Shown: in pieces, positions 51,190-63,665 of the stretch
How the letters are laid out: every line of letters starts with the position of its first letter
Position numbering within the stretch: the first letter of the stretch is position 1
Assembly: GCA_963580455.1 (NCBI GenBank)
Contig: OY756968.1
Coordinates: forward strand, 19,809,996 to 19,873,995
Direction of reading: 5' to 3'
From: Euonymus europaeus
Lineage: Eukaryota > Streptophyta > Magnoliopsida > Celastrales > Celastraceae
Length of the DNA stretch: 64,000 bases
The notes under the pieces: model-generated
The model's input: only the letters and a program-made list of their open reading frames with translations
What the model was told of the DNA's origin: nothing
Databases searched by the model: none
Translations under genes and position numbers: made by a program

Positions 51190-53230
51190 AAGCATCAAAC
51201 TAGCCACACACACACGTAAGAGGGGGACAAAAATCTAAATCTGAATATCCAAAAGCCCAAATACGGCTTTCTTGGGCCTCTAAAAAAATTAGCAATCAAT
51301 GTCTTTTGTGCCACTCTTCTTTTTTTTCTTTTTTTTTTTAAACTGGGTAAGAAAAGGCCATAACCAAAACCTAGCAATACCATATGGGTATTCCAGGAAT
51401 TTACAAGACTAAGTCAAAACAATTGAAAAACAATAAACCCAACCATATTTATATATATATCAAGAGGGAATACCCAATATAAATAAGGAGGCTCAATGAA
51501 TCGGTGGGCTACACAGAGAGAGGCAGTTTTCTCCCTTACAAGACCTCTCACTCCTTACACAGTAGGAAGATCAATCATGCTACCGCTTGTTGGTTAATTA
51601 TATCTTACTTTTAGTAGAGATTGTATCTGACAGAATATAAGTTAATGTGCAAATGGATGATGAGTTTATAATATGCTCTACCAAACATGCGAGTAGTTTT
51701 AGTATACCATTAAATAATTATTTTTTAATTTCAAAAATTATATTTACAATTTGATCGTTTCTAGTTTCTACAAATCTAACAATATATTTTTTTATCCGAA
51801 ATCAAAATTAAATTCAATATAAAAGGCACGATAATTTTAAACCGTTGAAAATATACTCAAATTTTTACATGTCTTGACTTGTATAGATTTAATTTTTATT
51901 TGAGAAAAAAATATATCATTACATTCATAAAAATTATTAAAATATAAATAAAAAAAATTTCAAATTAAAAAACAAAATCTTCTCAGCAGACCTTGGCACC
52001 CTTTGGAAGTGGGTCCCAACGGGGACATTTTGTCTCTACCAAAGTTTTTGCAGAGGAAATCATTGGAGCCGCATCTACCACACAAAAAAAAAGCGTCATA
52101 AATCTTTTTTTTTTAAAAAAAAACTAGAGAGAGAAAAGAGAGAGGATAGTGACACACTGATAAGAAAATAATAATGTGTTTATTTGGTGCTCTTTAAGAA
52201 AATAATAATGTCTTTAATCTTTATAAGAAAATAATAATGTGTTTATTTGGTTCTCTTTAAGAAAATTCATACGAGTCCAGAGTGAAAAGAGGATTGTCAT
52301 TAATTTATGTATAATTAACTGTAATTGCTCTCCAAATCGCCCCAAATCATTCTTTTAGGATTTTTTTATATTATTAGTATTTCGGAGTTAAGATTTAGTT
52401 TTAGGGTTTAGAATGTGGGGTTTTAGAGATTAGGTTATCGGATTTAGAGTTTATGTTTTTTAAAAAACAAATCAATTATATAATAACATTTAGAATCACT
52501 AAAATACTATAGAAGAAAATTAACAAAAATAGTTCTTTGAATGAGGATTTGGAACCTAATTACTGCTAATTACAGCTAAACTAATTATAGCCCCTATCCG
52601 GAATAAAGTTGAATATGAATAGCAATAAAAGCTCTAATTTTCTAACCATTTCAAAATGAATAAAACCCTATTTTAAATCACTTTTTCTAATTTATTTCTC
52701 CAATCCTATTAGAGTGTAATGGGTCACAATAAATATTTTAGAGCAGCTCTAACCATCCCAAAGTGAAGAAAAGCCTATTTTAGATCACGTTTTTCTAATT
52801 TATTTCTCCTTATCTATTAGAGAGTGTAATGGATCATAATGAATATTTTACTTGATAATGTTAATCATGATTTATTTAGAATAATATTTGAGACCATCAA
52901 AATATGATTTATCTCCAATCAATGTGGAATGTTGAATGTTAAGTGAATTTTGCATGTGTATTTATAATTAATGGTTATCGAATACTTGTTGGAAACTAAA
53001 CAATCAATACATATAAAACATGAGAAATACAAATACTTTATTTCATGAATAATCAAATATAAGATTATGAACAATAGATCATATATAGAATTGAACGAGA
53101 GAACAACTGAAGTTACCAAAGACCGGATCGGAACGAAAACACGAGAACGCAGTGAGGTATGCAAACCGCAAATCTCCTTAAGATGAAACACCCCAGCCAC
53201 CAGTGTCAATGCTAAAGTAGGCAAACACCT
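51190..53230. other. Noncoding with small direct duplications
   Basis: A ~27-base motif 'aagaaaataataatgtgttt' recurs at 52165-52260. A ~105-base segment around 'tttctaatttatttctcc' is duplicated in tandem (52635-52738 and 52741-52850, moderately diverged). No gene. Confidence 0.55.
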
Positions 53231-53239
53231 CCCAAGATA

Positions 53240-54060
53240 CAACACTCCTTCCTACCTGTAGGTGACACAAGTATACCCGTGGGCTCGTTCGAACCAAAAA
53301 TAGAATGCACTCTCAAAGAAGAAATTCAGCTGGGAAGAAGGAAGAGTTTCGGCTCTAGACTTGTAACTTGTCCTTTATTCGTAAGCCCCAAACCCAAAAC
53401 CGACCCTAAAAACCAGGGATAGCCAAATAAATTCTGTAACGAATCAGTAATAAAACGAATTTAAAACTGTAACTGCTAATTTGAATTTTGAATATGCCTC
53501 ATGACCACATTCAACGAACCTGGGTAGTGGGCTAGTGCAAAAGATTAAGTCCAGATGGGTTACATAAACCCGAGCACGACCCGGCTCCAGCACCAGCGAT
53601 GGCGCGTGTGTGTATTTTAGTGAGCTCAAGCTCATGATGTAGAGTCTCTCTCCCTCACAAAAGCTTGGGTGTCCTTGGGCCCAAGTCTTACCAACACTTA
53701 TGTTTATAAACTCATCACACACATTATAATCTTCCAATGTGGGATTCTCACATCTTTATACTTTTGCACTCAACATATTATGTCTAACATGACAACTTTA
53801 GAGTCAATTTTCATTCAACCAAAAAATGGTTTTGGACAACTTTCAACTCCAATCTCTAGTCTTCATACAGAAAATTATAATCTGCTAAATTACATTCAAA
53901 TAATACTCAATTAGTTGTAATTAATTATTGGTCAAATAGTGATTGACCACCATTTTTCTCGACAATACTAAAATTATACAGCCGGTGCATTCACGTCTAT
54001 TCTGTAACAAGTCCCAACTTTCTCTGCGTACTCGCAATCATGGCTATCGAAAACGCAGGT
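53240..54060. mobile_element. Possible LTR fragment
   Basis: Phrases such as 'cttccaatgtgggattctcac' (53732-53752) and a TATA-poor AT-rich leader resemble plant LTRs, but no partner LTR, PBS or coding domain was found in the window. Confidence 0.25.
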
Positions 54061-54064
54061 TCTC

Positions 54065-55387
54065 AGCCGTTGTAATATATGAAATCTGTAGCATTTTTCA
54101 TTAATTTATATATTATTTATAGAAACAAACATAAATCAACTTGTAAATCATTGTATAAGATGACACATCACATAATTGAAAATAAAATCGAGTTGTTGGA
54201 TGAGTATTATGACAATATGCCCCACACCACAAAATACGAGTGGGGTATACTAAAAATGTCATTGTCCCAAGCAAATGTTGATTGGATAACCAATTCAATT
54301 AGCACCACAAATCATGAATCATAGAATCTAAATGACCAATAATTTCTTATTTAGTACCCCTAAAGAATGATTAGTGCTTACGTTTACAGTGGGGTTAAGC
54401 CTAGCTCCTTCCGTTGGTTTGGCCGAATACATTTTTAAAATGAGACCATCAAAGAATCTTTGATGGCTTTTTCCCATGCTCACAAATATTTTTAAAATAT
54501 AATATTTTCCTTAGGTTTGCAAGTTAAGATTAATTGTTTGAATTCATATTATGTAGGGTTTCTCTCAACGGTCGAGGGTGAATGCTAGAACGTGTGGTTA
54601 AGTGTACACGCTCTCAAATTCAAATATACCTTTGTTAGTTCAAAAAATCAACAATAATATTTAAATAATTGAATCTAAAAAAAATATCCATTAATCCGTT
54701 AATAAATATCTACACACATATGACAATTTGTTTATACAAAAAATGACCTCCAATCATTTATTTGACCTGTGGCAATGTGGGACCCGCTGATAAGTCTTGG
54801 AAAACAAATCAACAACTGACACGTGACAAGCAAGGAGAAGTTTACTTTAACCGTTTATGTATTTTTGCGTGATTTATATTTTGATTTTATCCTAATCTCA
54901 TACACAAGCTGTTGGAATTTCAAAAGTGTCCGAAGAGTCTACTCTCATGAGATTAATTTATGAGACGTGTCAAATAGTGAGGGGACGTTCTGTTAACAAG
55001 ATACCGGATTTTTAGCTAGATAAGATTAAGAAAGTGCAGGAGATCGCAGTGTTTTATAAGCCTACGTTTCTATTTTTTCAATAACGTTTTCAATTGTCGT
55101 GCGCGATTGGAGAGCTAAAATTTAGGAACTCTTGCACGTCCATGACCAAATACCTTCCAAAGCCAACTATGAAGCCCGATCTAGAAGTCATGACCTTTTA
55201 TTAAGCAGAGTCAAGCATGGTTGTCCATCTTCAAGAATGGCCACCATGTGCAATGCCTTATTTTCTAGGTAAAGGATGAACAAAATTTACATCATGCCAC
55301 AAAATTCCAAGAGAATGAATTTCATGATCCAAGTTAGTCGCGAATGGCTCACCAATACATGCAGTGCTCATTTTCAAGGAGAGTGAT
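54065..55387. other. Noncoding, no recognisable feature
   Basis: Only short frames; nothing with a known domain or RNA structure. Confidence 0.5.
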
Positions 55388-55860
55388 CGAGTAACACGAG
55401 AATTAAGACACCATATAGAAGCACATGATCTACCACTCTCAGAGAATTTAAGATCATGCCATCAATTTTGAAGACATCATCCACATTGGAAGTCCTATAA
55501 GAATACTATATAGAGAAGAAGCATCAGGCACCCTGGGTCAAACACAGACAGCGCGTCTCAAAACATTATTCTTTATAGCATGACTCTGGTCAACTATCAT
55601 TTTTCTTAGCTTCTAACTTAGTTCGAGTAACACGAGAATTAAGACACCATATAGAAGCACATGATCTACCACTCTCAGAGAATTTAAGATCATGCCATCA
55701 ATTTTGAAGACATCATACACATTGGAAGTCCTATAAGAATACTATATAAGAGAAGAAGCATCAAGCACCCTGGGTCAAACACAGACAGCGCGTCTCAAAA
55801 CATTATTTTTTATAGCATGACTCTGGTCAACTATCATTTTACTTAGCTTCTAGCTTAGTT
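55388..55860. repeat. 236-bp near-perfect tandem duplication
   Basis: Two copies start at 55388 and 55624 with 'cgagtaacacgagaattaag'; they differ by only a handful of substitutions and one inserted base. Each contains a TATA-like 'ctatata(a)gagaag' and a 'cagcgcgtctcaaaac' block. Noncoding. Confidence 0.88.
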
Positions 55861-57660
55861 CAATACCCCCGAGGTGGTAGACTCCATGGCTACTCTTAGT
55901 TTTTTCTTATAAAGCACGTTTTTTCATGCACTCTAGTGTATCATCAATGAAATTCCAGTACATTTGAGGATGTATTATTTTGCAGTCATCTCAAAGAAGC
56001 TCTTGCATTTCGGTGTTTGATTTCTATTACTGCTCGTAGTGACACTTAGGAAATATTTGAAGTCATTTCCATTAAAGCAAGCCCCCGGACCAAGTGGTTT
56101 AATATATTTTTTGAACTACGTACAAATCGTATGGTAGGAGGTCAGATCAGCACACATCTAAATATTTTTTGGTCAAACATAAAATTTTGATACGCTTGCA
56201 ATTTCTCAATCATCACAACCAACACTACCCTACCACGTCAGTAGAAGTGTCGGAATCAGTTTGATCTTATCCCTTATGCAGAGAGAACCAACACAATGTC
56301 AATTGATTATATTTTATTTAATTTTTTATGTAAGAACTTAGGTTCATTCAGTGCATCATTAAGGTTGATAATCCATTGTTGTAATCGATGAAAGTATACA
56401 TAAAAGATGGACATTGACATGAGCCAATATACTTTGTTATGCTAGTTGTACTCATTGCCAACTAAGGTCATGTTCTTTGGAACCCGTCAAAGTAAATGGC
56501 CTTTTTTTTCTTTTGTTGATGGAGACTTCACATTTTGGCAAGTACAAGTCATTTTAGACACTCTTTTTTCCTGTTTTTTGTTCACTATTCATAAATGGTT
56601 GCTGTTTTAGTAGAAGTTACGTGTGCCTTTACACTTCTTTTTTCTTCTATTTTCAAATCATAAACATCAAGCAAAACAAGATAATGGCAACCACATTCTT
56701 CATCAAGAAACTACCTTAGTAGTATGTATAATTAATGGTTCATTTGATTGAAAGTGAATTGTGTGACTCGTCAATTCACTGCCAATTTGGAAATTATGAT
56801 AGAATTGTCTCAAGGACAAAAATTCTCACGTTACCTACCCAATTAAAATCTAACTCGTTACTGGTTTTTCCTCAACTACAAAACAATAAAAATTAGAGTT
56901 TAGACTGTTAAAAGAAAAAACAATTTAACACTTAAATATGAGTTTTGGTAACCATAAATAACTTTCATGAACAAAACCCACGGAATGAGTTATGAAATGA
57001 CTTTTGCCAACCAGCAAGTCCAATGGTGAAAATTTTTGGAGTGCTGGAAAATTTAGAGTATGTAGAGAGAGTGATTTGAAAAAATTGTATTGAAAGATGT
57101 GTACAATGATAAAAAAAATGAAAAATGGTATAAAAGTACGAGATAAATGTTATTGAATTAGATATTTGGAGTGTTGGTGAATGAAAAATGAAAAGAAAAA
57201 GTTGTATTGAAAGATGCGTTTTGTTGATATGATTGTATTAGGAAATGTGTTTTACTGATGTGTAAGTGAGACCCAATTAAAAATTTTAGAGTGCTTCAAA
57301 ATAGAGAGCATTCGAGATGCTCCCTCTCAGCCATTCAAGGCACCAAAAAGGCAAAAGCCCATTTAATTTCTATACAAAAGAGTTCAAGAAAAATAAAAAA
57401 AAAATCAGGTTTATATAAAAGATTTACAATTTTTCATCTGTTTCATGGTGCGTTTAATTTTTATTTTGCCCAAAAAAAAAAATATAATGTTGGACTCTTA
57501 ATTTCAACCAAAAAATATTCACAATTTTTTTAAAAAATTAAAATAATATTTATTAGTACCTGAAAATCAATTTACCACAGAGTCAAAAAAAAAATTACCG
57601 CACACCCCGCATTCCTCTTGGGATGGAGAGCCTAGTCAATTGGGCTAGGGCCTAATCCCT
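55861..57660. other. Noncoding, no recognisable feature
   Basis: AT-rich with poly-A/T runs. The stretch 57000-57310 has a MITE-like look ('ttggagtg' motifs repeated) but no clear ends. Confidence 0.45.
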
Positions 57661-57866
57661 TCAGGCCATCCACAGCAGCATCTCTTAACAGATTCTCTAA
57701 ACTCCAGTAAAAATATATATTTTCACCAATTTACAGTTTTTGAAACAGTAACTCTAAATAATTTAAATATTCATTTATTCAATAACATTTTATTTAATTA
57801 AACTCAATCTATTTTACTAATTTTATCAAACATTTTATCATTTTAATAATCATAACATGATATAAA

Positions 57867-57902
<36 letters not shown>

Positions 57903-58194
57903 TGTTTGGTAGTTGACATTAATAAATAATTTATTTGGTAGCTAATTTTTGTGGCTACAAATGGAGTTGTTGGATTTTGTGGTTGAAAAATTGGTTATTG
58001 AATATGTGGATAATTTGAGGTTGTTGGAACATGTGGTTGTTGAAATATGTGGTTATTTTGTGGTTGTTGAAATATGTGGTTCTCAATTGTTTTTGAGTTA
58101 TGGAGATCATTGTTGTGAAAATTTTCTATATAAAGCAATCAACTTCTAATGTTTTATACATCTCCAAACTATCATTTCTATATCAATAATATCA

Positions 58195-58938
58195 ATGGAT
58201 TTCTTTGCAAGGCGAAGAAAGCAAAATATCACAGTTGATCCACCTGAAGATGATGTTGTCGTCCAAACATTGGTGGTAGGGTTAGCTACGGAGTACGAAG
58301 GAGCATCCTCCAATCGTCATTCCGGAGAAAGATGATCATATATCGATCGTAGTACTTTGATGGGCCATGATCGGTTGTTCAACGATTATTTTTCAGATAA
58401 TCCTGTGTATGGTCCAGAGCTATTTCGAAGGCGGTTTTGTATGAGTCGTACTCTCTTCAATCGTATCCAAATTGCGATAGAAGGAAGTTCACCATATTTT
58501 CAACAGAGAAGAAATGCTGCTGGGAAATTGGGATTATCATGTATTCAAAAGATGACAGCTGCACTTCGGATGCTTTCATACGGTGTTTCAGCTGATTTCA
58601 TGGATGAATATATCAGAATTGGGGAGACTACGACACTTGAAAGTCTAAAAAAATTTGTTAAGTGTGTAATCTCTTTGTTTGGTGAGGAGTACTTACGATC
58701 ACCAACTTCTGAAGATCTTGCCAGGCTACTTGCAATTGGTGAAGCCCGTGGCCTTCCAGGCATGTTGGGGAGCATTGATTGTATGCATTGGAAGTGGAAG
58801 AACTGTCCCAGCACCTAGAAAGGTATATATTATGGATATGTACATGAACCAACTACAATTTTGGAAGCTATTGCATCCTACGACATTGGGATCTGGCATG
58901 CATTCTTTGTACCAGATGGTCGAGATTCCTCAATTTGA
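58195..58938 (+). pseudogene. Harbinger transposase (two in-frame stops, C-terminus lost)
   Basis: One frame from the ATG at 58195 is broken by TGA (58333-58335) and TAG (58816-58818) and ends at a TGA near 58936. The protein shows the conserved helical N-terminal region (LFNDYFSDNPVYGPELFRRRF, FMDEYIRIGETT) and the first catalytic block GSIDCMHWKWKNCP with Asp, then EPTTILEAIASYDIGIWHAFF. The second Asp and the Glu blocks are absent, so it cannot be catalytic. Confidence 0.88.
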
Positions 58939-58984
58939 GATAAGTAGCCATAAAACTTATTTATCGCCAGTTGGATAGATGACC

Positions 58985-59190
58985 ATCGACTATTCAACCA
59001 AGCGAAAACCAATGTCTTGTCTTCGTCGATAGAGAAGTTCCCTCCACGAGTACTCGGTCTCTGAGAGGTTGCCCGAATCTTCTTAGGAGAAGTAACTTCC
59101 TCATGAGCATTCACCACAGGACATCTTAAGGTGTAGAGTCAGTCTGGAATGGATCAAACTCTTCAACATTCTGACTATCCATACCTAAAT
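58985..59190 (-). pseudogene. Harbinger ORF1, Myb/SANT-like N-terminal relic
   Basis: On the minus strand a short start (MDSQNVEEFDPFQ, 59174-59136) is followed after a frame change by RGGNFSIDEDKTLVFAWLNS (59050-58985), the opening of the Myb-like DNA-binding protein carried by PIF/Harbinger elements as the partner of the transposase. The rest of the domain is lost where it meets the transposase gene, which suggests an internal deletion joined the two genes. Confidence 0.65.
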
Positions 59191-60355
59191 ACATTGGAAA
59201 AAAAATTCAAATCACTAGCGTGAATATTCAGCACATTAGCTAATTCAGATCACAAGTATAGATGCATTATTTTTTTTCACCAAGCACATAAATATAGAGC
59301 TGAGGCAGTTTCTAAAAACACGACCATCATAAAAAAGGGGAGGAAGTTCTCAAGAAGAGGAAGGATGCGCATCACAAAGACATTCTTCCTTAAAGGGTCC
59401 TAAATTCTACAAGTTAAGAAAAGGGTCCTGAATTCTACAACCACATATCACAAGAATGTAAAATTTAGGATATGCTTTGTCAACTGTTGATTTTGCTGAA
59501 GTATAGAAGGAAAATCAAAGTGATGCCATGAATGCTTCATGTTGTAGGCAAAGAAACTGCATACAAAGGCATTGCCCTAATCTGTCAAATTCAAGGATGT
59601 TTTTTAATAAAGCATTTGCATGCATATCGGACCTGAATTCACTACTAGAGCATGCAAGGTATGCATAGATGGTACCCAGACTCAAAGTCTTGCAAGCAGC
59701 TTGTAAATTAAGAAAAGTTGCAACAGCTCCCACTTTTGTTTCTTCAGTACAGCACCTAATCGAACACACAAACACAACAGATCATGTACAACACCTAATC
59801 GAACAGAACCCATTCTACCTCCTCGCCATTACAGCAATAGCTCCCATAACCCCCAAAATCGAATCTGATCTACAAGTTATTTACCCACAACCATCATCTT
59901 AAAACACCTACTAGAGCATGCTACCAGCAATGAGAAACATAAATCCATAAAATTGATTACCCAAATGGAATCAACTTACCCAATTGATGTAATCCAGTGA
60001 AGAGAAACCTAAACAAATCACCAATCGAACCAAGAATCATAGGAAAAATACCTGGACGAAGCTTGTGATTGCAGAAGAGGAAATGACAGCTGAGCGCCTG
60101 GGAGAGAAGATCACACCTGGGAGAGGAGATGGCTAGATCGCAAGGAGAGAGAGAGAATGATTTTTTAAGTTAAAATACGAAGTCCCGTAGCTACAATGCT
60201 GCGTGACCTCTGGAGACACACTATAGCAAAGCCACAAAATAGAGATCCCTGTGCAGGAACTGATGTAGGGGAGACAGACCACTACATGACAAAAACAATG
60301 CTCCAATTTGGCTCTAGATTCGTTTTTACAAGAGCTGATGTGGATGGCCTAAGGG

Positions 60356-63079
60356 CAAGTGTTTGGTTAGTGTTTTGGAATATTTTTTTTTTTTTGAAAA
60401 TAAAAATTGAGTGAAATTTCATTTGGATGTTGAATTTTCAAAAACTAGCTTTTAGAAATTTATGTTTTATGAAAACAAAAGAACAAAAACATCTATTATG
60501 TTTTATCGATGACAGTTTGTAACAGTTGCAACTGTTTGTCACTTTCTCTCTCACGCCTCCTGCTCTCTCTCACTCCCCTTCACCCCTCAACCCCCATCTG
60601 GAAATCATTTAGCAGGCGTGGTTGGTCTCAAAATAATCGCAAGGCGACAAGCCCAACCAACATCGCCTCGTTTTGTCAACTGTAGCTACCAGAATCACAC
60701 TTGAAAATGAGCAGCCACCATAGAGGAAATGGCTCGATTTGGTCACAACCACTAACTTTGGTGACATCCACCACCCCTATTGAACTTGGACTGAGGAACG
60801 TCTTATTCTATCCTTGTCATGTCAATTTAGCCATTGGAAGGCCTTAACTCAATGTAGACCCAAAGTGGGTCCATTTTGACCCGATCATATTTCCGTTCTC
60901 TAGCTACTCCGAAGCTTGATTTCGACCTGTTTCGTGGCCCTCCATTCCATCCCGAAAATGTTGACACTCAACACACATTTTGAAAAATTCATTTGAAAGT
61001 TCGCCAAAAAATTTATCCCAGAAAGTGCAGCGATATGATGACATTATCTATTATCATATTCTTTTTATTTTTTCTTTTAAAAACTTTAAAATATTTTTTC
61101 TTTCAAAATACAAGTCGTAATTTTAAAAAATATATAGATTCAGAATCAACGTGAAACACTTTCCAATAAGATCCATTATCCATATGTTTAAATGTTCACT
61201 CATTAAATCCTCTAAATGAATTCAAAAGATTTCTCAAACTTATTTAAAATTCAGAAGATTTCTCAAAACATACCCAAATAAATCAAAGAAATTTTCAAAA
61301 TTAAGAAAAAAATTCAGATAACTTCATAACATATATCAAAAAATTAAAGAATTTCTGAAATTCAAACAAAAAATTCATAGAATTTCTCAAATTTGCCCAT
61401 AATTTAGATGATTTCGCAAAATTTGCTAAAACAAATCAGAGGAGTTTTCAAAAGTGAGCAAAAAAATTCAAAACATTTCATAAAATATATCAAAAAAATT
61501 ATAGAATTTCTCTAAAAAAACAAAAACAATCCAAAACTCTAAACCTTAAACTCCTAAACCCCAAAACACAAACCCTAAACCCCAAAACCCTAAACCACGA
61601 AATCCTAAACACAAAATTATAATCTCCTAGACCTCAAAATCCTAAACTCTAATCTTCTAAACCCCAAAAACCTAAACTCCTAAACTTTAAACCCTATAAC
61701 AATAAATCATTTGAATTTCCAAGAAATTCTCTGAATGTTTACAATTAAAGTTAAAATTTTGAACAAAAAATATTATGAATAATTAAGAGAAATTTAAAAA
61801 AACAAGAAGAAAATAATAAAATTTTACTAACCAATATTCCTAAACCCCAAAACCTTCAAACCTTAAGTCCTAAATCCCCAAATCCTAAACACTAAATTAT
61901 AATCTCCTAAACCCCAAAACCCTAAATCATAAATTCTAAACACTAAATTATAATCTCATAAACCCCAAAACCCTAAATCATAAATTCTAAACACTAAACT
62001 CTAATCTTCTAAACCCCAAAACCCTAAACTCCTAAACTTTAAACCATATTACCAGAAATCCTCTAAATTTCCCAAAATCAGAGAATTTCTCAAAATCAAA
62101 CGAAAAACAACCAGAACTTTTAGATGATCAAAAGATTTATCAAACTTACCAAGAATTTAGAGAATTTCGCAAAACTTGCCAAAATAATTCAGAAGTATTT
62201 TTGAAATTAAGCAAAAAATAATAATAATAATAAATAAAGAATTTCTTGCACAGAATTCAGAGAATTTCGCAAAACTCACCAAAATGACTGCAAATTGGTT
62301 GAAAATCATAGCCCTTGCTCTTGTGAGTTCAAAGTTGTTTTTGGTTTCCAAAATGGTAGTTGGAGTTGACCGGATTTAAGGAGAGAAGTTATGGTGCTCG
62401 CGAGCTTTTTCTTCGTGATTCTGGTGGCTACGGTGGATAAATTTTTTTGTGGTTTGTTGATTTTTTTCTCCTGGAAGTCCAAGCTTCGTTTTGGTAGTTA
62501 TGATGACAAAAACAATGGCCAGACGATAAGGATCTGTTGTTGGCAATATTTTGCACGTGAGAGATGCAGAGAGAAGAGAGGGTAAACTTGTCATTAAACC
62601 AGCTAAAACATTAAATTTGTATTTATTGAGTCAAGATTTAAATACTTAAAAATGTATTGGGCTACAAGTACTTTTAAACGACTAAATGAAATTGAAATTC
62701 ATCCAAATAAAAATCAAATTTATCAAAATGAAATTCAAATGCATCAATTGGGTCAAAATGAAGGTGATTTTGGGTCAACACCGGAGCATGGCCTTCCGGT
62801 GGCCGAACGACGATGCCGGTGGAGAGAGGCGTTAATCCATTGGGAGTGAGAGAAGAGAGAGAAAAATAAAATAAATTCATCTTAATTACAATTATGCCAC
62901 TTGAAAATCTTACAAAACAAAACAAAATGTTGTTTTGATTTTCTAGTTTTTAAAAACTGAAAAATGAAAACTGTTTTTAAAAATAAATACTCAAAACAGT
63001 TAACCAAATGAATTTTAAGCAATCATTTGATTTTTCAAAACAGAAAACAGTTTTCAAAACTCTAACCAAACACACTCTT
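60356..63079. mobile_element. Large noncoding element with long inverted ends
   Basis: The left edge CAAGTGTTTGGTTAGTGTTTT pairs with the reverse complement of the right edge, GAGTGTGTTTGGTTAGAGTTTT. Similarity continues loosely for ~100 bases on each side (shared 'attcatttgg' and 'tttttaaaaactag' elements). No transposase is present; the interior is AT-rich direct repeats, telomere-like motifs and simple sequence. A non-autonomous Mutator- or hAT-like element is likely. Its left end lies 6 bases from the Harbinger right end. Confidence 0.5.
61270..62280. repeat. Degenerate telomere-like motifs within AT-rich repeats
   Basis: CCCTAAA-type words, mostly as 'ctaaaccccaaaacc' variants, crowd 61537-61700 and 61840-62045. 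The blocks are separated and flanked by ~158-base direct repeats built on 'agaatttctcaaa' (around 61275, 61430, 62175). No perfect (CCCTAAA)n run exists, so this looks like a locally amplified variant rather than a true telomere scar. Confidence 0.6.
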
Positions 63080-63344
63080 ATCATTTAAACTTATTGAGTT
63101 TTGTAGATAGGTCTACTTTATGAGACTTATTACGGATAAAATCACTCATTTAAACTTATTTGCAACTAAGTCTAGTTATTAGGTTTTTTTATAATTAATT
63201 TGATTTCTATTTTCTGGATTCATGCCAAAATTGGAGACTTTTAAGAAAAATATATATTAAATGAAGAAAATTTAATTTAGAAAATATATTAATTTTTCTA
63301 CTTTAATTAATTATTTTATTATCTTAATCAACATGTTGAGCATA

Positions 63345-63665
63345 TACGAGTCCGTTAGAGTTTAAAGAATTCGTTCTCCTTAGGGTTTCACACTTATTGT
63401 TGTTTAGGTTATAATATGAAAATCCGATACACGAGCCCAATTAGGGTTTAGCGAATTCATTCCCCTTAAGGTTTAACAGTTGTTATTTAGGTTACAACGT
63501 GAAAATACGATACACGAGCCTGTTAGGGTTTAGCGAATCAGTTCCCCTTAGGGTTTAATACTTGTTGTTTATTTTACAACATGAAAATACGATACACGAG
63601 CCCATTAAGGTTTATGAAATTCATTTATCTTAGGGTTTAATACTTACTATTTAGGTTAACGTAGT
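63345..63665. repeat. 83-bp minisatellite, about four units
   Basis: Units begin at about 63345, 63430, 63513 and 63595, each with 'cacgagcc', 'ttagggtttagcgaat' and 'tgaaaatacgata' or close variants; periods are 82-85 bases. Noncoding; the remainder to the window edge is AT-rich. Confidence 0.85.

Larger units (their letters stand above)
57664..60349 (+). mobile_element. PIF/Harbinger element, degenerate, ~2.7 kb
   Basis: The inverted ends GGCCATCCACAGCAGC and, at the right, GGCCATCCACATCAGC (reverse complement of 60334-60349) bound two convergent genes: a DDE transposase (plus) and a Myb/SANT-like ORF1 (minus). The expected 3-base TWA target duplication appears as TCA left and TAA right, so one side may be mutated. 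Both genes are broken. Confidence 0.72.

Noticed and set aside
55388..55860. Endogenous pararetrovirus control region
   Set aside because: The TATA-like motif in each unit prompted the idea, but no movement, coat, protease or RT coding relic lies nearby.
61537..62045. True interstitial telomere or chromosome-fusion scar
   Set aside because: No uninterrupted (CCCTAAA)n tract; the words are degenerate and embedded in other direct repeats.
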